Positions 26,271 to 38,341 of a stretch of 64,000 nucleotides of DNA are shown here, piece by piece (position 1 is the stretch's first letter; the number at the start of each line of letters is the position of its first letter). The notes under the pieces were generated by a model. That model was not told the origin of the DNA, did no database searches, and was given only the letters and a program-made list of their open reading frames with translations. The stretch is from Streptomyces sp. NBC_00162 (GTDB lineage Bacteria > Actinomycetota > Actinomycetes > Streptomycetales > Streptomycetaceae), in the NCBI RefSeq assembly GCF_024611995.1, contig NZ_CP102509.1:2542001-2606000 (forward strand), given 5' to 3'. The translations under genes were made by a program, and so were the position numbers.

Positions 26271-26299
26271 GGGGGGCGGTCCGCCTCGGACCACCCCCC
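26271..26299. terminator. Bidirectional terminator hairpin
   Basis: GGGGGGCGGTCCG (26271-26283) pairs with CGGACCACCCCCC (26287-26299) with one mismatch and a 3-base loop. It lies between the convergent reductase and sulfur-operon genes. Confidence 0.75.
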
Positions 26300-26304
26300 A
26301 GTGC

Positions 26305-27672
26305 TCAGGCGGTGACCGGCGCCGCTGCCGGTGCGCCGGCCCCGCCGCTCGCGTAGCGGTTGGCGGGGCGCGGCAGGCCGTAGTTCTCGCGCAGGGTGCG
26401 GCCGGTGTACTCGGTGCGGAAGAGGCCGCGGCGCTGGAGGATCGGCACGACCTGGTCCACGAAGTCGGTCAGGCCGGTGGGCAGGACGGGCGCCATGATG
26501 TTGAACCCGTCGGCGGCTCCCCGGGTGAACCACTCCTCGAGCTGGTCGGCGATCTGCTCGGGCGTGCCGGCGAAGACCCGGTGGCCGCGGCCGGCGCCGA
26601 GGCGGGCGATCAGCTGGCGCAGGGTGAGGCCGTCGCGGCGGGCGAGTTCGGCGACGAGGGTGAAGCGGCTCTTGTTGCCGTTGACGTCCCGCTCCTCGGG
26701 GAGATCGGGCAGCGGGCCGTCGAGGGGCAGTCCGGAAAGGTCCACGTTGAGCATTCCGGAGAGCTGGGCGAGGCCGTACTCCGGCACCTGGAGGTCGGTG
26801 AGCTGCTGCTCCAGGGCCTTCGCCTCGGCCTCGGTGGAGCCGATGACGGGCGCAATGCCGGGCAGGACGAGCAGGTCGCTCTCGGCCCGCCCGTACTTCG
26901 CCAGGCGGGACTTGAGGTCCTTGTAGAAGGTCTGGCCGTCCGCGAGGGTCTGCTGGGCGGTGAAGACGGCCTCGGCGTACTGGGCGGCGAACTCCTTGCC
27001 GGACTCGGAGGAGCCCGCCTGCACGAGCAGCGGGTACCCCTGCGGGGAGCGCGGGACGTTGAGCGGGCCGGCCACGCCGAAGTACTCGCCGCGGTGGGCG
27101 GCGGGGTGGAGCTTGTCGGTGTCGGCGTAGATGCCGCGCTCCTTGTCGAGGACGATCGCGTCGTCCTCCCAGCTGTCCCAGAGCTTGGTGGCGACGTCGA
27201 GGAACTCGCGGGCCCGGTCGTAGCGGAGGCCGTGCTCCAGGTGCTCCTCCCGGTTGAAGTTGCGGGCCTCGTCCACGGTGCCGGAGGTGACGATGTTCCA
27301 GCCGGCGCGGCCGCCGCTGATGTGGTCGAGGGAGGCGAACTTGCGGGCGAGGTTGAAGGGCTCGTTGAAGGTGGTGGAGACGGTGGCGATGAGCCCGATG
27401 TGCTCGGTTACGGCGGCGATGGCGGAGAGCAGGGTGAGCGGCTCGAACCCGCCCAGGGCGTTGTAACGGGCCTTGCCCCACAGGGCGAGTCCGTCCGCGA
27501 AGAAGATGGAGTCGAGCTTTCCGCGCTCCGCGGTCCGGGCGAGCTCCTGGAAGTAGCGCAGGTCGGTGACGCGCTCGGGGCTGCTGCCGGGGTGGCGCCA
27601 GGCGGCGTCGTGGTGTCCGGCGTTCATGAGGAAGGCGTTGAGGTGGAGGGTCCGGGGCGTCTGGTCGGTCAT
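26305..27672 (-). CDS. NtaA/SnaA/DszA-family flavin-dependent monooxygenase
   Basis: This 455-residue LLM-class FMNH2-dependent monooxygenase belongs to the NtaA/SnaA/DszA group (LHLNAFLMNAGHHDAAWRHPGSSPE; SIFFADGLALWGKARYN; AIAAVTEHIGLIATVSTTFNEPFNLARKFASLDHISGGRAGWNIVTS; LVQAGSSESGKEFAAQYAEAVF). Such enzymes open C-N or C-S bonds of NTA, sulfones and sulfonates. It is the last gene of a minus-strand operon with an SsuABC-type transporter, an FMN reductase that would supply reduced flavin, and a TauD-type dioxygenase. A sulfur-scavenging role is inferred; the exact substrate is unknown. Confidence 0.9.
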   Translation of the reverse strand: MTDQTPRTLHLNAFLMNAGHHDAAWRHPGSSPERVTDLRYFQELARTAERGKLDSIFFADGLALWGKARYNALGGFEPLTLLSAIAAVTEHIGLIATVSTTFNEPFNLARKFASLDHISGGRAGWNIVTSGTVDEARNFNREEHLEHGLRYDRAREFLDVATKLWDSWEDDAIVLDKERGIYADTDKLHPAAHRGEYFGVAGPLNVPRSPQGYPLLVQAGSSESGKEFAAQYAEAVFTAQQTLADGQTFYKDLKSRLAKYGRAESDLLVLPGIAPVIGSTEAEAKALEQQLTDLQVPEYGLAQLSGMLNVDLSGLPLDGPLPDLPEERDVNGNKSRFTLVAELARRDGLTLRQLIARLGAGRGHRVFAGTPEQIADQLEEWFTRGAADGFNIMAPVLPTGLTDFVDQVVPILQRRGLFRTEYTGRTLRENYGLPRPANRYASGGAGAPAAAPVTA

Positions 27673-27682
27673 GTGGGTTTCC

Positions 27683-28707
27683 CTAGGAAGAGGCGGGGAC
27701 GCGCCAGAGGCTGAGGCGGCGTTCGACGGTGACGAGGAGCTGGTTGAAGGCGACGCCGATCGCGGAGATCGTGATGATGCCCGCGTACATCTGCGGGATC
27801 GCGAAGTTGAACTGCGAGGCGTTGATCAGATAGCCGAGTCCCGCTTTCGCGCCGATCATCTCGGCGGCCACGAGGACGAGGATGGATACGGCGCCGGCGA
27901 GCCGGATGCCGGTGAAGATGGCCGGTACGGAGGCCGGGAGGATCACCTTCTGGAACAGGCGGGGCGTGGAGAGGTCCATCGACCGGGCGAGCCGGATCAG
28001 GGTGGGGTCGGCGTTCCGGACGGCGCTGATGGTGTTGAGCAGGACGGGCCAGAGGCAGGCGTAGACGACGATCGACACCTTCGAGGTCTCGCCGATGCCG
28101 AGGAGCAGCACGAAGACCGGGAGCAGCGCGAGGGCCGCGGTGTTGCGGAAGACCTCCAGCAGCGGCCCAAGGAAGTCGGCGAGTGGCCGGTACCAGCCGA
28201 TGAGCAGGCCGAGCGGGACGGCGACGGCCACGGCGATGCCGAAACCGCCGAAGGAGCGGATCAGGCTGGCCTGGGTGTGGTCGGCGAGCTGGCCGTCGCC
28301 GGCCAGCTCCCACCAGGCGACGGCCACCTCGCTGATGGGGGGCAGGAAGGTGGCGTCGACCAGGCCGGCGCGCGGGGCGATCTCCCAGAGGGCGACCAGG
28401 GCGAGGATCGCCGCGGTCCGGACGGCGACGGCCTTCAGGACGCGTACGACGGCCAGTGCGGCGGTCTTCGTACGGACGGGGGCGGGGGCGGGGGCCTGGC
28501 CGGCTCGGATCGTGCCGACGGGGGTATCGGCCCGGGCGGCCCCGGCCGGGGCCGGGGCCTTGCGGACCGGGGCCCCGGTCGCCCGGGGCGTCGTCCGGGC
28601 CGGGTTCACGACGGGGTCGGCGGCCGGGTCGACGACGGGGTCGGCCGGGGGCACGGTCGGGGCCGTGAGGCCCGCGGCCGCCAGGGCGGTGGTGTCGGTT
28701 CCGGTGG

Positions 28708-28711
<4 letters not shown>
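27683..28711 (-). CDS. ssuC: ABC transporter permease (sulfonate/taurine type)
   Basis: This 342-residue BPD-type inner-membrane protein starts with an ATG overlapping the ATPase stop as ATGA. The first ~95 residues are a long, low-complexity Ala/Pro-rich cytosolic tail (PPADPVVDPAADPVVNPARTT), unusual for SsuC. About six membrane segments follow, with the EAA loop STPRLFQKVILPASVPAIFTGIRLA contacting the ATPase. It works with the adjacent ATPase and binding protein to import an organosulfur compound. The gene name reflects family resemblance, not proven substrate. Confidence 0.9.
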
Positions 28712-29502
<791 letters not shown>

Positions 29503-29508
29503 GTCCGG

Positions 29509-30549
29509 TCAGCCCTTTCCGTAGCCGTTGAACTCGTTGGTGTAGAGGTCGGACGGCTTGAACTGCCCCGCCTTGATCTCGCCGCGCTCGCCGAGCCAGT
29601 CGAGCCAGAGCTGGAACTCCTTGTCGGGTATCCGGCCGCCCGTCTCGGCGATCCCGAAGGAGCGCCAGTACTGCAGGGCGGCGGTGTCCTCGTTGCGGCC
29701 GCGCTTCTTGACGATCTCGGTCATCCGGGCGACGGCCTCCTCGCGCGGGGTGGTGCGGGACCACTCGATGGCCTTGGCCACGCCCGTCACAAAGGTCCGT
29801 ACGGTGTCCGGGTTCTGCTTGATGAAGCGCTCGGTCATGATGTAGGTGCCCGCGCTGAACGGGCCGAGCAGATCCACGTCGGTGAACAGCGGGCGGATGC
29901 CGCCGGAGGCGACGGCCTTGTCGCGCAGGATGCCGGTGAGCACCCCGACCTCGATCTGCTTCGCGCGCAGCGCCTGTTCGGTGTTGACGGGCGGTACGAC
30001 CAGGGCCTCGACCTTGGCGGCGTCCGCCTTGGAGAGGCCGTTGCGGCTGAGGTAGGTGTCGAGCAGCGCCTGGTAGTGGGCGCCCAGGGTGTTCATGCCC
30101 ACCTTCTTGCCGATCAGGTCCCGGGCGGAGCGGATCGGGCTGTCCTCCAGGACGAAGTAGCCGGCGTAGGAGTACTGGTCCGAGCCGTAGGAGGAGATGA
30201 CCGCCTTGATCGGCGCCTTGCCTGCGGCGAGCTTGATGACCGCGCCGTTGAAGGCGCTGCCGAAGTGGGTCTGGCCGGTGGCGGCGGACTGGATGTCCTG
30301 CGGGCCGCTGATGGTGTTGCCGACCCATTCGAGCTTGACGTCCTCGAAGTAGCCGAGGTCGGCGGCGAGTTCGGGGAGCGTGACCGCGCCGACCGAGCCC
30401 TGGTACTTCAGGGTCTTGACCTGCGAGCCGGAGCCGGGTCCGCCGCCGTTGGCGGTGGCCGTGCCGCAGCTCACCGCGGCCGCCGAGATGCCGAGCAGGG
30501 TCAGGAACTGGCGTCGGGAGGTGGAGGTCGGGGCGAGGGCTGCGGGCAT
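29509..30549 (-). CDS. ssuA: ABC transporter solute-binding lipoprotein (SsuA type)
   Basis: This 346-residue binding protein has a twin-arginine-like signal SRRQFLTLLGISAAAVSC with a lipobox Cys at about residue 28, so it is probably a Tat-exported lipoprotein. The mature part matches the NMT1/SsuA-like fold (VTLPELAADLGYFEDVKLEWVG; QTHFGSAFNGAVIKLAAGKAPIKAV). It would capture an alkanesulfonate or similar organosulfur compound outside the membrane for the SsuBC-type pump encoded downstream. Confidence 0.9.
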   Translation of the reverse strand: MPAALAPTSTSRRQFLTLLGISAAAVSCGTATANGGGPGSGSQVKTLKYQGSVGAVTLPELAADLGYFEDVKLEWVGNTISGPQDIQSAATGQTHFGSAFNGAVIKLAAGKAPIKAVISSYGSDQYSYAGYFVLEDSPIRSARDLIGKKVGMNTLGAHYQALLDTYLSRNGLSKADAAKVEALVVPPVNTEQALRAKQIEVGVLTGILRDKAVASGGIRPLFTDVDLLGPFSAGTYIMTERFIKQNPDTVRTFVTGVAKAIEWSRTTPREEAVARMTEIVKKRGRNEDTAALQYWRSFGIAETGGRIPDKEFQLWLDWLGERGEIKAGQFKPSDLYTNEFNGYGKG

Positions 30550-30589
30550 GGCGGGTCCTTGTGGGTGCTGGTCGCGGGGGCGGGCTGTA

Positions 30590-31147
30590 TTACGGGGCGG
30601 GGGTGAGGGCGGTGGCGTCCGCGGCGCGCAGGGCGTCCGCGAACTCGTCGACGGCCTGGAAGAGGTCCAGTTCCGCCTCGGGCCGCAGCCGGTCGGGGCC
30701 GGAGCCGCGCTCGACGGAGGAGTCCAGGACGAACCGGCCGGCGGTGACGTGCCGGGCGCCGAGGGCGGCGAGCACCGGACGCAGGGCGTAGTCGATGGTC
30801 AGGACGTGGGCGAGGCTGCCGCCGGTGACGAGCGGCAGCACCGTCTTGCCGGCGAGGCCGTCCTGCGGGAGCAGGTCGAGGAAGGCCTTGAGCAGTCCGG
30901 TGTAGGAGGCCTTGTAGACCGGGGTGGCGATGACGATGCCGTCGGCCTCGGCGACGGCCTCCAGGGCCCGGCGGATGTCCGGCTCGCCGCGGCGGGCGGA
31001 CAGCAGGTCGGCGGCGGGCAGTTCGCGCACGGAGAGGTGCGCGGTCCCGAAGCCGGCGTGGGCCAGGCGGCGCAGGACGTGGTCGGCGACGACGGCGGTA
31101 CGGGAGTGGGCGGAGGGGCTGCCGGTGATGGCGAGCAGCTGGGGCAC
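30590..31147 (-). CDS. ssuE: NAD(P)H-dependent FMN reductase (SsuE/MsuE type)
   Basis: The 185-residue flavodoxin-fold reductase begins PQLLAITGSPSAHSRTAVVADHVL; ATPVYKASYTGLLKAFLDLLPQDGLAGKTVLPLVTGGS matches SsuE. It supplies FMNH2 to the LLM monooxygenase of the same operon. I chose the GTG at 31147, because AAGGAG lies just upstream and homology starts at the next residue, although the frame is open much further. It lies 34 bases after the TauD-like gene and 40 before the binding protein gene. Confidence 0.9.
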   Translation of the reverse strand: MPQLLAITGSPSAHSRTAVVADHVLRRLAHAGFGTAHLSVRELPAADLLSARRGEPDIRRALEAVAEADGIVIATPVYKASYTGLLKAFLDLLPQDGLAGKTVLPLVTGGSLAHVLTIDYALRPVLAALGARHVTAGRFVLDSSVERGSGPDRLRPEAELDLFQAVDEFADALRAADATALTPAP

Positions 31148-31181
31148 GGGGGCTCCTTGGTCGTCGTACGGGAACGGACGG

Positions 31182-32129
31182 TCAGGCGGCGGTCGCGGCC
31201 GAGGCGCCGGAGGCGATGCCGAAGGCCGGGTCCGGGACGCTCGAAGGGCTGAGCAGGCGGGAGGGCTCGCCGTCGGGGCCGACCGGGACGTCGCCGTCGA
31301 CCGTGACGCGGCGCAGGGTGCGCTCGTGGTCGTCGGAGTCGTCCACGCCGTAGTGCTGGGTGGCGCGGTTGTCCCAGATCGCGACGTCGCCGGCCTGCCA
31401 GTGCCAGCGGACGGTGTTCTCGGGGCTCTCGATGTGGGCCTGGAAGAGGTCCTGGAGGAGGCGGGAGTCGCGGCCGGTGAGGCCCTTGATGCGCTGGACG
31501 AAGTTGCCGAGCAGCAGGGTGCGTTCACCGGTCTCGGGGTGGACGCGGACCACCGGGTGCTCGGTGAGGAACTTCGTGGAGGTGAAGACCTCGCGGTACT
31601 GGGCCAGGGCCTCGGGCAGCGCATCGGGCTTCAGGGCGGCGTAGTCGTACTCGTTGGAGTGGACGGCGCGCAGGCCGTCGGCGAGGACCCGCAGCGGTTC
31701 CGGGAGGTTGCCGTAAGCGGTGGCGGTGTTGGCCCACAGGGTGTTGCCGCCGTACGGGGGGATGGTCACGGCGCGCAGGACGGAGAAGGCCGGGTAGGCG
31801 GGGACGAAGGTGACGTCGGTGTGCCACTGGTTGGCGCGGGCGCCGTGGTGGGAGTCGATGCCGAGGGCGTACCGGCCGTCCGCGGAGGGGACGGTGGGGT
31901 GCGCGACCGGGGCGCCGAGCAGCCGGGCGAAGGCCTCGTGGCCGGCTTCGTCGAGGTGGTCCTGGCCGCGGAAGAAGACGACCTTGTGGGCGAGGAGGGC
32001 GGCGCGGATCTCGGCGACGGTGGCGGCGGGCAGGTCTCCGCCGAGCCGTACGCCGCCGAGCTCGGCTCCGATGCGGCCGCCGATCTTCGTGACGGTGACG
32101 GTAACGGCGGTGGTTGTGGCAGTGGCCAT
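31182..32129 (-). CDS. TauD/TfdA-family 2-oxoglutarate-dependent dioxygenase
   Basis: This 315-residue Fe(II)/2-oxoglutarate dioxygenase has the facial triad in NQWHTDVTF (His and Asp) and [14 protein letters not shown] (second His), and the 2-oxoglutarate Arg in [13 protein letters not shown]. Family members release sulfite from taurine or sulfate from alkyl sulfates (AtsK). Its place at the head of a sulfonate operon supports organosulfur use. The N-terminal 13 residues are a Thr/Val-rich low-complexity stretch. Confidence 0.92.
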   Translation of the reverse strand: MATATTTAVTVTVTKIGGRIGAELGGVRLGGDLPAATVAEIRAALLAHKVVFFRGQDHLDEAGHEAFARLLGAPVAHPTVPSADGRYALGIDSHHGARANQWHTDVTFVPAYPAFSVLRAVTIPPYGGNTLWANTATAYGNLPEPLRVLADGLRAVHSNEYDYAALKPDALPEALAQYREVFTSTKFLTEHPVVRVHPETGERTLLLGNFVQRIKGLTGRDSRLLQDLFQAHIESPENTVRWHWQAGDVAIWDNRATQHYGVDDSDDHERTLRRVTVDGDVPVGPDGEPSRLLSPSSVPDPAFGIASGASAATAA

Positions 32130-32342
32130 GGGAACTCCCTGGGCAGGGGCGCGGACGAGTTGTCTCCGCGGCGGAGGAAATGGAGGTACGCGGCAGCGCG
32201 GTACGACGCGATGCGGGTACGGGAAGACGCGCGGGCCGGGCCTCGGGAACCGGGGGCCACGGAGGCGCGGGGCAGCCGGGGCACGGGGCAGCGGGGCAGC
32301 CGGGCCGTGGGGCCCTGGGCCGGGGCCCTGGAGCAGCCGGGC

Positions 32343-32444
32343 TCAGGCGCGGTGCGGGGCCGGACAGCGGCCCGGACACCCGCCGGGCGCGGTACAGAGG
32401 CCGGGGGTGTGGAGCCGCGGGACGAGGAGTGCGTTCGCGGTCAT
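32343..32444 (-). CDS. Candidate Cys-containing leader peptide of sulfur operon
   Basis: A 33-codon ORF lies 213 bases upstream of the TauD-like gene on the same strand. It begins MTANALLVPRLHTPGL and has three Cys codons, in LCT, GCP and RCP contexts. This form (hydrophobic start, R-L-H, then Cys residues) resembles the short leader peptides found in front of sulfur-acquisition operons in actinobacteria, where Cys-codon translation is thought to sense cysteine supply. No strong ribosome site is visible, so it may be leaderless. Confidence 0.55.
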   Translation of the reverse strand: MTANALLVPRLHTPGLCTAPGGCPGRCPAPHRA

Positions 32445-33210
32445 GGCTCGGAGCCTGACAGCGCCCCCACCCCCGGTCAACCCCCGCCGAAGGCCCCCGG
32501 CGGGGCCTCGGCCGGAACCCCCGCCGGGGCCTTCGCACCCGCTGCGACCTGGCCTTTCCTCGTACCTGGGAGAAGCGCACGAACCCGGCCCGGCGGCCGA
32601 AAACCGTGGCTGGATTTCACGCCCCCGCAACGCGACCGCCACGCGTCCGCCGGATCCGCCTGCCGCTGCCGCTGCGCGGGGCCTCCCCCACCCCGCCCCT
32701 TCTCCCCCAGCTACCGCTGGGAGGTGCCCCCAGAAACCGGGCTCTGCCCGGACCCTCCCCCAGACTCCGTCCGGGGGGACCCCCACTCAAACGCCGGCGG
32801 GGCTGGGTTATGCCCGGCGGACGGCATCAGCCAAATCCAGCCCCGCCTGGGGGCCCCTCCCAGCGGTAGCTGGGGGAGTTTGAGGCGCGGGGTCTGGGGC
32901 GGAGCCCCAGCAACGGCGCCGCGCCCCGGCTCTTCTGTCGGATGTCTTCAAAACCGGCGATCATGGTCGGGACCGAGCAGCCACGCGTCCCGCACCAGGG
33001 AAGATCCGCCCCGCCGCGGCGGCGCTCCGGCCCGCCCCCGACACCCCCGCGCGGATCGTGATCTCGCACGCGGACCCGGCCACACCCCCGCAAGCCGCCG
33101 CAACGGTGCTGCTCAGCCGGGTGTTCCGTGATCCAAGCCGCTCAAATGAGAGGGCGAGATCACACCCGTCGGTATAGTGCCGCTTGAGCGTCCTCCCCTA
33201 CATTCGAGCC
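32445..33210. other. Long noncoding stretch before mutA
   Basis: This 766-base interval has no supported gene. It holds the second copy of the dispersed repeat (32663-32935), then a GC-rich tract, and a possible mutA promoter with TATAGT at 33173-33178 about 33 bases before the mutA ATG. Short ORFs on both strands are repeat-derived shadows. No cobalamin riboswitch motif was recognised. Confidence 0.6.
32663..32935. repeat. Dispersed GC-rich intergenic repeat, copy B
   Basis: This is a longer copy of the 3282-3470 element. It keeps CCCCAGCTACCGCTGGGAGG and TGCCCCCAGAAACCGGGCTC, and ends GGGGTCTGGGGCGGAGCCCC. It additionally carries the reverse complement of the first word (CCTCCCAGCGGTAGCTGGGG at about 32857-32876), so the element can fold back over about 160 bases. 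Confidence 0.8.
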
Positions 33211-35071
33211 ATGACGGTCCTGCCTGACGACGGGCTCTCCCTGGCCGCCGAGTTCCCTGTCGCGACACATGAGCAGTGGCAGCGCCTTGTAGAGGGCGTA
33301 CTGCGCAAGTCGGGCAAGGAAGTCTCCGGCGAGGCTGCTGAAGAAGCGTTGTCCACCCCGCTCGAGGACGGGCTCATCACCCGCCCGCTGTACACCGCGC
33401 CGCCCGACGGGACGGCCCCCGACACCGGTTTCCCCGGATTCGCCCCCTTCGTACGGGGCGGCAGGCCGGAGGGCACCACCGCCAACGGCTGGGACGTACG
33501 CCAGCGCATGGTGGGCACCGATCCGGCACGCCTGAACGAGGCGGTCCTCGCCGATCTGGAGAACGGGGTCACCTCCCTCTGGCTGACCGCGGGCCAGGGC
33601 GGCATCCCGGTCGACGGTCTCGCCCGCGCGCTGGACGGGGTCTACCTGGACCTCGCCCCGGTCGTCCTGGACGCCGGAGCCGAATACGCCGAGGCCGCCC
33701 GTACGTTGCTGAGCCTGTACGCCGAGCGCGATGTCGCCCCCGAGGCCGCCCGGGCCTCCCTCGGCGCCGACCCGCTGGGCCACGAGGCCCGGACCGGTGA
33801 GGCGCTGGACCCGGCGGGTGCCGTGGAGCTGGCCCTGGAGGCCGCCGCCGGCTGGCCCGGGGTCCGCGCGCTGACCGTGGACGCCCTGCCGTACCACGAG
33901 GCCGGCGGCAGCGCCGCCGAGGAGCTGGCCCTGTCGCTGGCCACCGGTGTCGCCTATCTGCGCGCCCTCACCGAGGCCGGTCTGAGCGTCGAAGCGGCCC
34001 TGGGCCAGCTGGAGTTCCGCTACGCGGCCACGGCCGACCAGTTCCTCACCATCGCCAAGCTGCGCGCCGCGCGCCGTCTGTGGTCCCGTGTCGCCGAGGC
34101 CTCGGGGGCCCCGGAGGCGGGCGCCCAGCTCCAGCACGCGGTGACCTCGCCGGTGATGATGACCCGCCGCGACCCCTGGGTGAACATGCTGCGCACCACC
34201 GTGGCCTGCATGGCCGCGGGCGTGGGCGGCGCGGACTCGGTCACCGTGCTCCCCTTCGACCACGAGCTGGGCCTGCCGGACGCCTTCGCGCGCCGCATCG
34301 CCCGCAACACCTCCACCATCCTGCTGGAGGAGTCGCACCTGGCCCGCGTGATCGACCCGGCCGGCGGCTCGTACTACGTCGAGCGGCTCACGGACGAACT
34401 CGCGCACGCCGCCTGGGAATTCTTCCAGACCCTGGAGAAGGCCGGCGGCCAGGCCGCCGCCCTGCGCTCCGGGGTGGTCGCCGAACGGCTCGCCGCCACC
34501 TGGGCCGCCCGCTCGAAGAAGCTGGCCAAGCGCCGCGAACCGATCACCGGCGTCAGCGAGTTCCCGCTGCTGTCGGAGAAGCCGGTCGTACGCGAGAGCG
34601 CGCCCCCGGCGCCGACCGGCGGTCTGCCGCGCGTCCGGCGCGACGAGGCGTACGAGGCCCTGCGCGCCCGCAGCGACGCGCACCTGGCGGCGACGGGCGC
34701 CCGGCCGCGGATCTTCCTCGCCGCTCTGGGCCCGGCGGCCGCGCACACCGCGCGGGCGGGGTTCGCCTCGAACCTGTTCCAGGCGGGCGGCATCGAGGCG
34801 GTGCACGACCCGGTGTCCGTCGACGCGTCGACGGCCGCCGCGGCCTACGCCGCGAGCGGCGCCGACGGCATGGCCGTGCTGTGCTCCAGCGACGCGCTGT
34901 ACGCGGAGCAGGCCGAGGCGGTGGCCGAGGCCCTGCGCGCGGCGGGCGCCACGACCGTGTTCCTCGCCGGCAAGCCGGGCACCGCAGAGACGTCCGTGGA
35001 CGAGTACGTCTTCGCCGGCTGTGACGCCGTCGCCGTGCTGTCCTCCGTACTCGACCGGATGGGAGTGCCCA

Positions 35072-35082
<11 letters not shown>
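33211..35082 (+). CDS. mutA: Methylmalonyl-CoA mutase small subunit
   Basis: This 623-residue subunit has the mutase TIM barrel and C-terminal flavodoxin-like region of the catalytically silent beta subunit ([45 protein letters not shown]). The cobalamin-binding DxHxxG of the large subunit is missing, as expected. With mutB it interconverts succinyl-CoA and methylmalonyl-CoA, linking the TCA cycle with propionate metabolism and polyketide extender supply. I prefer the ATG at 33211 over a TTG 27 bases upstream. The stop lies 11 bases inside mutB. Confidence 0.94.
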
Positions 35083-37291
<2,209 letters not shown>

Positions 37292-37301
37292 GCGGCCGCC
37301 G

Positions 37302-38285
37302 GTGCCGAAGATCGACATCGAGGCGTACGCGAAGGGCGTGCTCGACGGGAAACGCGCGTCCATCGCGCGGGCGATCACCCTCGTCGAGTCCACCCTGCCC
37401 GCCCACCGGGCGCTGGCGCAGGCGTTGTTGACGGAGCTCCTCCCCCATGCGGGGAGGGCACGCCGGATCGGGATCAGCGGGGTGCCGGGGGTGGGCAAGT
37501 CCACCTTCATCGACGCGTTCGGCACGATGCTGACGGGTCTGGGCCACCGGGTCGCGGTGCTGGCGGTGGACCCTTCGTCCAAGCGCACGGGCGGCTCCAT
37601 CCTCGGCGACAAGACGCGGATGGAGCGCCTCGCCGTGGACCCCGCGGCGTTCGTCCGCCCCTCACCGTCCGCCGGAACCCTGGGCGGGGTCGCGAAGGCC
37701 ACCCGCGAGTCGATGATCGTCATGGAGGCGGCGGGCTACGACGTGGTCCTCGTCGAGACGGTCGGCGTCGGCCAGTCCGAGACCACGGTCGCGGGCATGG
37801 TCGACTCCTTCCTCCTGCTCTCCCTCGCCCGTACGGGCGACCAGCTCCAGGGCATCAAGAAGGGCGTCCTGGAACTGGCCGACGTCCTGGCGGTGAACAA
37901 GGCGGACGGCCCGCACGAGCGCGACGCGAAGGCCGCCGCCCGCGAACTGTCGGGCGCGCTGCGTCTGATGCACCCGGCGGACTCGGCATGGACCCCGCCG
38001 GTGCTGACGTGCAGCGCACGGGAGTCGGCGGGCCTGGACGAAATCTGGAACCGCCTCGAACAGCACCGCCGGCTCCTGGACGCGAACGGCCGCCTGACGG
38101 CGAAGCGGGCGGCCCAGCAGGTGGAGTGGACCTGGTCGATGGTCCGCGACGAACTCCTGGAACGCCTGCGCTCGGATCCGGCCGTACGCTCCCTCGCGCC
38201 GGACCTCGAAGCGGCGGTCCGAGCAGGCCGCGTCACCGCCACCGCGGCGGCGGACCAGATCCTGACGGCCTTCGGCCGCGCCTGA
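37302..38285 (+). CDS. meaB: Methylmalonyl-CoA mutase GTPase chaperone MeaB
   Basis: The 327-residue G3E-family GTPase (MeaB/ArgK) loads and protects the cobalamin of methylmalonyl-CoA mutase. It has Walker A GISGVPGVGKSTFIDAFG at about residues 60-77, VLAVDPSSKRTGGSILGDKTRM, switch DVVLVETVGVGQSE and the guanine motif NKADG. It begins with GTG, 10 bases after mutB, in the conserved mutAB-meaB order. Confidence 0.95.
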   Translation: MPKIDIEAYAKGVLDGKRASIARAITLVESTLPAHRALAQALLTELLPHAGRARRIGISGVPGVGKSTFIDAFGTMLTGLGHRVAVLAVDPSSKRTGGSILGDKTRMERLAVDPAAFVRPSPSAGTLGGVAKATRESMIVMEAAGYDVVLVETVGVGQSETTVAGMVDSFLLLSLARTGDQLQGIKKGVLELADVLAVNKADGPHERDAKAAARELSGALRLMHPADSAWTPPVLTCSARESAGLDEIWNRLEQHRRLLDANGRLTAKRAAQQVEWTWSMVRDELLERLRSDPAVRSLAPDLEAAVRAGRVTATAAADQILTAFGRA

Positions 38286-38288
38286 CAA

Positions 38289-38341
38289 AACGCCGCCGGC
38301 GGGGCTGGGGGCGGAGCCCCCAGCAACGGCGGCGCCGCAGG
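38289..38341. repeat. Dispersed repeat, short copy C (terminator-like hairpin)
   Basis: GCCGCCGGCGGGGCTGGGGG followed by CGGAGCCCCCAGCAACGGCG carries the CTGGGGGCGGAGCCCCCAG hairpin and the flanking words of the longer copies. It lies between convergent meaB and asparaginase genes and probably ends both transcripts. Confidence 0.7.

Noticed and set aside
32343..32786. 147-residue ORF containing the leader peptide
   Set aside because: Upstream residues are repeat-derived and lack homology; only the last 33 codons resemble a known leader type.
32941..33010. tRNA-like or selenocysteine-tRNA fragment around TGTCTTCAAAACCGG
   Set aside because: The anticodon-loop-like word is present, but acceptor and T-arm pairing could not be found on either side.
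32943..33210. Cobalamin riboswitch before mutA
   Set aside because: No B12-box-like core or matching helices were recognised; B12 dependence of the enzyme is not evidence of a riboswitch.
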